Shown here piece by piece: positions 57,650 to 64,000 of a stretch of DNA of 64,000 nt. The notes under the pieces are model-generated. The model was not told the DNA's origin. It was given only the letters and a program-made list of their open reading frames with translations, and did not search any database. Made by a program: the position numbers and the translations under genes. Origin of the DNA: Haematobia irritans. Lineage: Eukaryota > Arthropoda > Insecta > Diptera > Muscidae. Each line of letters begins with the position of its first letter. Position 1 is the stretch's first letter. The stretch lies in contig NC_134401.1 of assembly GCF_050003625.1 (NCBI RefSeq), positions 65,193,242-65,257,241 of the forward strand, written 5' to 3'.

Positions 57650-58250
57650 TGGCGTTTTTAGTTTTGTGACATCTTAGTATATGGCACTGACATTCGAAAT
57701 GTGCTGGATTTGCTGCAAGGGTGGTAGATGAGTTGTACGTTGGTAACAACGGTCTTAGATGGTGTTGTGTGAGATGTAGGAAGATTAGTGTGGAGTTCTA
57801 TACCTTTTTTAGGGAGGCTACGTCTGAGATGACTACATTGATAAGATAGAATCGATTCAGAAGCAGTTCTTGTTGTTCGCTCTAAGACATCTTCATTGGA
57901 ACAGTGATTTTGTACTTCCTCCTTACACCTCAAGATTGAGGCTGATTCATTTGCCTACTCATAGGAGCCGACGGACGATGTTGAGCACCATGATGATGTA
58001 TAGGCTAGTTTGTGGGGATATTCCATGCTCTGAATTGATATCTAGGATTAGGATAAATGTTCCTTTTAGGGCATCTAGGAATTACCAGTTTCTTTTCATT
58101 GATTTTCAACGTTCGATTTATGGAATTCTGTGGAGCCTATTCGTAGGATGTTTATTAATTTTGATTCAATCTATCATCTAGTTGACACTAACTTAAGTAT
58201 TGAAATGGTGAAGTACAGAATTTTAGCACATTTGGATAACTAATACATTT
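57650..58250 (+). pseudogene. Jockey-type reverse transcriptase, C-terminal fragment
   Basis: The frame from about 57845 reads YIDKIESIQKQFLLFALR, then HWNSDFVLPPYTSRLRLIHL, then RRTMLSTMMMYRLVCGDI, the order typical of the RT thumb and C-terminal region of Jockey elements. A TGA shortly before and a frameshift near 58128 break it; after the shift the frame ends with a TAA at 58241-58243. The upstream 200 bp are probably more of the same element with further changes. It is 5' truncated and inactive. Confidence 0.7.
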
Positions 58251-60652
58251 GTTTTATTGAATAACCTAAGAGTTGGTCTTGTGTTGTAATATATACGGCT
58301 GATTAGTCCTTCTCTGTAGCTGGTTAAATCCCTCTGTCTCCACCCCGCCATGGTCCGGATCATGGTGTGTACGCTGTCCCTACGTCATGGGGACGAGGCC
58401 TTCACGTTCGGAAGGGGCGGGAAAGTGGGCGATGGGACCGTTCGAATAAAACAAAAAAGAAAAAAAAATTGGCCCAAAATCTTGTAAGCGAGATTGTAGT
58501 CAACGGAAAGTACGATGAAACTGAAAATTCACGGTCTGGCGTTTATCCACAAGAGCTTTACACTTTCCTAGCTGTACAATATCTATGCTCGCGGAAAGTT
58601 GTCGTTCAGAGCTTTTTAAGAGCGAAATTTCCTCCTCTTGATTCCACGGCATTTATTTGGAGGCACACGCACTGATTTACAATTAACTCAGCTTGTCTAA
58701 GAAAATTTTCAACTATTGTGAAATTATTTCGTGAGGGCTCGGGTCGAAATGTTGCCCCTCATCTGGGTTCATATCATCACAACGCCTTCATATTGATCAA
58801 TCACTCAATTTTATTTCTTGACTATTTAGAAGTAAATGTTGATTCACATAAGATAACAATTCGATGACTTTATACCTATAACTCATTCTGATGAGGGTTT
58901 GTATCGGATGATATTTTGCATATGAATCTGCATGAAAAATGTGCCAAACGAAAGGTGTCTCAAAAAATTTAAAATTCCTTAAATAATTTTCATACAAAAT
59001 GTTGATTTTTTTATTATGAATAAATGCTCCAACAAATTTGGGGTTACAGTGAAAAAGAGTCTCGGTTAAGTTTCCTGCTGCAAATTGCAAATTCGAATTT
59101 GCAAATACATTCTGAAGAATTCAATGTACATGAAAAGGATGAAGAATCCGAAATAAACGAAAAATAAATTAAATTTTACCTTATATTGGTGATAAATATT
59201 TTTGGGGATTTCCCCCCTAATTTTTGAAGAATTTTTAGTAAAATGATAAAACTTTTCGGGGCAGTTTCATTTGGTCCTTTTTCATACTTTGTGAGACATT
59301 CTTTATAGACAAAATCAAAGTCGATAGGCTAGTTCTTGGATTTATTAACGTGAAAAAAACATGCGAATTAAAAAGTTTGGGGTTCTGGAAGGATATATTA
59401 TCCCATAGTATTCCTCGAAGAGGTGTATCATCAATCATTTGATTGAGAGTAGGATATTTTATAAAGTCAAATTTATTTCAAAAGTTAGAGTGGAATATAG
59501 AGTATTGAACTCTTTTGTTATGACCTCTCTTATGACCTTTTGTCTTTTTGTTTTGCAATGATCTTTATTCACAAGAACTGCTGAATTCCTATATCTCAAT
59601 TTTCTGCGTGTGTTTTCAAGTGTGTGAACCGGGTAATGTAATGAAGCCACACAACTACAACAATGGCCATGAAAAACCTGAATAGAAAGAGAATATCTTT
59701 GAGATGTCTTTGGCAACTGCATTCCAATCTGCATTGGCTGGACGGACCTTCTGTTGTCCGATCGCAAAACTCTGACCCCTCTTTTTTTTTGAATATTTGG
59801 TGTGTAAAAGGGCTGTGACCAGGGGCCACTGACACACTTCCATGACACCATTACTGATGAGGCACATTTGTCCAGATTACCACAAGTAAAGACTTGTCGG
59901 TCGAAACTCACTTAAACCCATAAAAGAAAGCGTGGAAAACAAAGCCGACAGTGAAATGGTCAACCAGCCAACGAGGTAGAAAGTGGCCAAAAATGAATTA
60001 AAACATATAATGCCAAAGACGATAAATCGAAAAATATACTACTGCTTAGACCATAACCAGGTGAACAGTAAACATGCACTATTCACGCGTATTTGTACTT
60101 GTCCAAATCCAGCGGCTAACGTTCCTAGCCGCGGTGAGACGAATGAAGCACAGTCTAATGCTACCGTGATATTGAAAAAACATAACAGACAATAAATATA
60201 ATTTTCATTTATAGGGATTTTTTTTTTCAAAATATAAATAAATTATACATTAAATTGATTATTGAATATAGTATGTGTCGATCAATAATTAACATATTGC
60301 ATTGACTATAAAAACTGGTATAGCTTTGTAATACAATTGTTATTAATGACTGGCGTTGGAGCGAATGCGTCTAATCCTTTTAATTTGCTCTTAAAGAACA
60401 TTTTTTGTCAAAATAAAACTGTAATTGTTTAAAGTTTCTTTGTTCAAAAGAAAACAATTCTTTCAATATACTAAAAATATTTAAATAGTATCAGTCAAAT
60501 ATATTTGACTTCTTTACTCTGTTAACGTACATATTACTGATCTAACCACAATTTTATTTTATTTTTATTTATTCATATGTTATACTAAGCCTATAAGACC
60601 AATAATTGTCTTGAAGCCTAGGCAAAGATATACAATGATAATTTTAACTATA
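58251..60652. other. Unassigned sequence, no recognised gene
   Basis: Several open frames of 60-150 codons occur (for example on the minus strand at 59459-59911 and on the plus strand at 58367-58675), but none shows a recognisable domain, and overlapping frames on the same strand suggest chance. The GC content around 59600-60150 is a little higher than the surroundings. Distal exons of a gene outside the window cannot be excluded. Confidence 0.35.
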
Positions 60653-61047
60653 CCCAGCAAAAAGGGCTTCCAAAAAAGTAGTTTGGATCCCCAACTTGTG
60701 ATCCGGAAGAAGCGCAAACTTGGATCATCTCCAATAAATTTTACATGGGCTTGTCATAGAACGGAAGCACTCCATTTTTGGGTCTGATTTTTTGCGAAAT
60801 TTGTTTAAATTGTCCAAAACTTAAATTTTCACTTAAAACGGCCTAATTCCGTAATTTCAAAGACTTGTCCATAAGTACTGCATCGGAAAGTGGAAAAAAT
60901 CGATAGGGGATCCCGGGATGCGCTTTTAAAGAAATGTTTGTGGACTTGTCCAAAACGAATGCATCGGAGATGGAAAGAATTAATGGGGAATTCGGGGATG
61001 AGCTTCAAAGGAAATGTTTATGGCACACCTTCCAGTTTTTTGCTGGG
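60653..61047. mobile_element. CCCAGCAAAA-type TA-MITE, complete
   Basis: The ends cccagcaaaaa and tttttgctggg are perfectly inverted and flanked by TA at 60651-60652 and 61048-61049. The 395-bp element contains two internal direct repeats of the acttgtccataagtactgca / acttgtccaaaacgaatgca type. No frame. Confidence 0.8.
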
Positions 61048-61484
61048 TAATAATAAATATAAAAATTAATATAATCACAGTTATTCAGCAAAAACAAAAA
61101 AGCGGATGCAATCATTTTTTTTAATTGAAATGTCTTCAATCACGAAAATGATATTATCATTCACCCATTTTGATTGAAAACCAACACGATTTTCAATTAA
61201 AAATCTAATTGACTTTTGTCACGGAATCAGTTAATTGTGTGATTGAATCAATTAAAAAATTATTGGTTTTTGCATAAAATTTTTGACATAAAAATGTTTT
61301 AATTGAATCAATTAAAGTTTTAACTAATTTCGCGATAAAACTCAATCAACTATTAAATAATTAATAATTGATGTTGGCAATAAATTTCAATCAAAAAACC
61401 AACCCAAAATTAATTTTAATTTTGTTTGAAATAACTTACGTATACAATTACGATCTATAACAACTAAAGGGTGAAAAAAACTAT

Positions 61485-61580
61485 AGGGCTGTTTTCTTTT
61501 AGCACCGGGATAAACGAGTACTCTGTTTTCCTTTAGTCCTTCACGGCTTAGGGTATCCAGTGCTAAAAGAAAACAGCCCT
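61485..61580. mobile_element. 96-bp element with perfect 21-bp inverted ends
   Basis: The ends agggctgttttcttttagca(c) and (g)tgctaaaagaaaacagccct are exact complements over 21 bp, leaving a 54-bp centre. It is too short to code. The AGGGCT terminus suggests a very small hAT-type MITE, but no 8-bp duplication was found. Confidence 0.6.
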
Positions 61581-61800
61581 TATCTAAACCATTATCTTCG
61601 TTATCATAATAACCATGTCAGCATGTTCCTTGTAATATGTAGATGCGCCTAGATTTCCAATATATCGTAGTTCCAGCTTACAGAGTTATAATCTTCTTTT
61701 GCCGTTGTAGTCTTTTAGCATAAAAAGGCGTATTGAGGGGCTCGGCAAATTTAATTTTAATAGCAATTCCTTTTCTAAATTTCCACACATTTATATCTAT

Positions 61801-62472
61801 AACAAAACATGGTCCGATAATCATCATTTTCGGCAAATTGGGTAAAAACTACGGATTCTAGAGGCCAAAGAAGTAAAATCGGGAGATCGGTCTATATGGG
61901 GGCTATATCTAAACTGGGACCGGTATTCACCATTTTCGGCACACCTCTTTATGGTCCTAGAATACCTCTAGAGGCAAATTGGATAAAAACAACGGTTTCT
62001 AGAAGCCCAAGAAGTAAAATCGGGAGATCGGTCTATATTGGGGCTACATCAAAACATGGACCGACACTCATCATTTTCGGCACACCTCTTTATGGTCCTA
62101 GAATATTTCTAGATTTTCAATTTCAGGCAAATTGGATAAAAAAACTACGGTTTATATAAGCACAAGACCCCAAATCGGGCGTTCGGTTTATATGGAAGTT
62201 ATATCAAAACCTGGAACGATATATCCCATCTTCGAACTTGGCCTGCGTGCAGACAAAAATTCTGTGCCAAATTTCAGGACGATAGCTCCATTATTGAAAA
62301 CTGTAGCGTGATTACAACAGACAGACAGGCGGACATGCTTATATCGTGTTAGAATTTCTCCCTGATCAAGAATATATATACTTTCTATAGTCGGAAATCG
62401 ATATTTCGATGTGTTACAAACGGAATAACAAACTTATTATACCCCCGTCACCATTCTATGGTGGTGGGTGTA
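61801..62472 (-). mobile_element. mini-me/DINE-1-like element, shorter copy
   Basis: On the minus strand it starts cccaccaccatagaatggtg, has the core ttgatcagggagaaattcta and a short (GTCY)n, then about three monomers. It lacks the usual 3' hairpin end. Confidence 0.75.
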
Positions 62473-62699
62473 ATAATGGCAAAGCAATATAATATTTGGA
62501 ATTATATTCATACATTGCAAATTCTGGAAATAAAAAATATAAATGGAAAATTAATATTTTTATTATACACATTTATTGCGATTTTCGGATATCAAACTGG
62601 AAAAGGTAAAACAAAAATAGAACTATATTAATTGAATCTGTTTCCAAATTCAATTAAGTGTTTAATTGAAAAAAATTCGGTTGCAATTTTGTGCAGTGA

Positions 62700-62904
62700 A
62701 ATTTTTTTTTTTGTATCCGGAAGTGGTGCAAAATTGGCGCAGAAGCGATGAATTTAACATGGGCTTGTCAGGACGACTGTCCACCATTTCTACAGCCGTT
62801 GCACTTTTGCATCATATTAAGTGATCTGGATGTAAATTGAAATTAAATTACCTATTAAAAATATGGACAAATGCGCGTAATAAAAAATTGAATTGTTTGC
62901 TGGG
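62700..62904. mobile_element. CCCAG-family MITE, partial
   Basis: gtatccggaagtggtgcaaa and acatgggcttgtca match the family. The right end ttgtttgctggg is followed by TA. The left terminus is decayed. Confidence 0.5.
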
Positions 62905-63171
62905 TATTAAAGTGCCTATTAAGATTATTGAACATTTGTTTTAAGGGCCACATCCAATTAAAAAAGAAAAAAGAGGCTTTCGTACAGAAGTGTTTGTCCT
63001 AAACAACACCAATAAATCATAACAACTAAACAGAATGAGGAACAAAAAATTAAACATTTTCTAGCGAAAATCATTATTTGAATGAGAAAAAAATGCTTAA
63101 GTTAATTGAAAGCAAGTTCCAGCAACGAGCAATGCGAACAAGAAAGGAGCGCTCATATAATGAGCACGTTA

Positions 63172-63234
63172 GGTTAAAGTGGCAGCCCGATTAAGATTCA
63201 GGCTCACTTAGACTATTCGGTCCATTGTGATAAA
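63172..63234 (-). mobile_element. LINE 3' tail, 63 bp, with 9-bp target duplication
   Basis: ggttaaagtggcagcccgat followed by taagattcaggctcactt, the LINE version of the shared tail (the SINE version lacks the taagat). agcacgtta flanks it at 63163-63171 and 63235-63243. It represents extreme 5' truncation. Confidence 0.75.
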
Positions 63235-63243
63235 AGCACGTTA

Positions 63244-64000
63244 TTCTAGGGATAATTGTCTGAGTATTCCTTGTCGAGCGAGTACAATTAAATGCCTCAC
63301 TCAAAACATTAAGTATTAGATGTTCCAAAGAAGGCGAGATTGATACAACAAAGCTTGAAACCAGTATGCCTAAAAATCGCAAAACAATTTTCGTTTAAAG
63401 ATTTTGGTATCAATTCTGAGCCAAAGATGCTTTTGTTTACTCCATAAATATTTTAAGAAATTTAAAATACTGTTAATGATTCACGTAGAGATTCAAACAA
63501 ATGCTTTATTTAATTAAAAAAACATTGCCACATTTCTAAAATATATCGCTTTTAACATATAAAAAAATGTAAAAATTCATTTAAAAATTTTCTCTTTTTC
63601 ACATGAAGTTCTTTAAGGTAAATATAAAAATCTTTCGTTTTGCACCTATTTAGCAATAAAACAAAATTCTAAACTTTATTGGATATTAATCATACACATT
63701 TGGAAAGTTTTGTTATATGTTTCTGGGCAGACGTGGACTTTACGATGTGCTAATAAAATTGTCACAGGTGGGCCTGTCATAGGACTGGTACCGAATTTAA
63801 TTTAAACACAGGTTCTTAAGAGGTTGACCGAGACTGGTTCATGAGAACTCCAAAGAGATTTTCAGTACCACCTAAGCAGATAGAACCTTCTGGTTTCTGG
63901 TACCTGAAATACGTCTCTTCGTTAGAAGTTCATGCAATGCGGCCTCAGTAGACCTGGGCTTCGACTAAGCATATTGTCGTATCGAGAGCAATCTTGAATT
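63244..64000. other. Unassigned sequence
   Basis: A stretch near 63395-63435 matches the AT-rich repeat near 11790-11850. No gene was recognised, and the frame at 63191-63382 on the minus strand overlaps the LINE tail and looks like chance. Confidence 0.3.

Larger units (their letters stand above)
61087..62695. repeat. AATTGA-rich repeat split by a mini-me copy
   Basis: Left part (61087-61440) and right part (about 62610-62695) share ttaattgaa/ttcaattaa motifs, and the ends ggatgcaatcattttttttaa and ttcggttgcaattttgtg look inverted. The middle is taken by a small palindrome (61485-61580) and a mini-me copy (61801-62472). The element class is unknown. Confidence 0.35.

Noticed and set aside
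58367..58675. 102-codon frame as a gene
   Set aside because: It has no known domain, starts in GC-rich then A-rich sequence, and lacks splice or conservation evidence.
59459..59911. 150-codon minus-strand frame
   Set aside because: No recognisable domain, and two other overlapping frames of similar length exist on the same strand, which suggests low stop density and not selection.
1..64000. CRISPR array, bacterial operons, integrons or phage genes
   Set aside because: The repeats are transposon monomers, introns and eukaryotic retroelements are present, and no prokaryotic gene was seen.

Overview
The window looks like AT-rich, repeat-dominated nuclear DNA of a calyptrate (muscoid) fly. The evidence is eukaryotic gene structure (a GT-AG intron of about 4 kb, an AATAAA signal), a ZAD-type zinc-finger gene, BEL/Pao, Jockey-like and DD37D mariner relics, and many copies of the dipteran mini-me/DINE-1-like repeat with its TA-rich block, conserved core and (GTCY)n block. 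The species cannot be fixed from sequence alone.

One host gene is well supported. It is a two-exon gene at 4148-9503 (+) encoding a 437-residue protein with an N-terminal ZAD domain split by the intron, a second cysteine knuckle, and a VIDL-acidic SUMO-interacting-like motif. No classical C2H2 array is visible.

Layout: 1-2249 mini-me copy (152-bp tandem monomers) carrying a TA-flanked MITE; 4148-10140 ZAD gene; 10500-11302 long palindrome; 11903-12361 hAT MITE with 8-bp target duplication; 12978-14287 almost complete mariner with two nonsense codons; 14.7-16.5 kb palindromic MITEs; 17584-21529 a hAT-bounded block holding several nested elements; 23.6-30.6 kb decayed BEL/Pao element with an extra zinc-knuckle ORF after pol; 31401-37006 a giant inverted repeat of two mini-me copies; 37.8-46.8 kb nested MITEs, hAT remnants, tandem repeats and a complete tRNA-headed SINE; 47.3-58.3 kb 3' ends of non-LTR elements, SINE fragments and a foldback-like cluster; 58.3-64 kb mostly unassigned sequence with more MITEs and one mini-me copy.

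The mobile parts interact. A SINE and a LINE share about 80 bp of 3' tail ending in TTAGG-like repeats, and copies of that tail are flanked by direct repeats of 7-12 bp at five sites. Several insertions can be ordered because an empty-site copy exists elsewhere in the window. All positions and comparisons were made by eye; percent identities and database matches were not computed.
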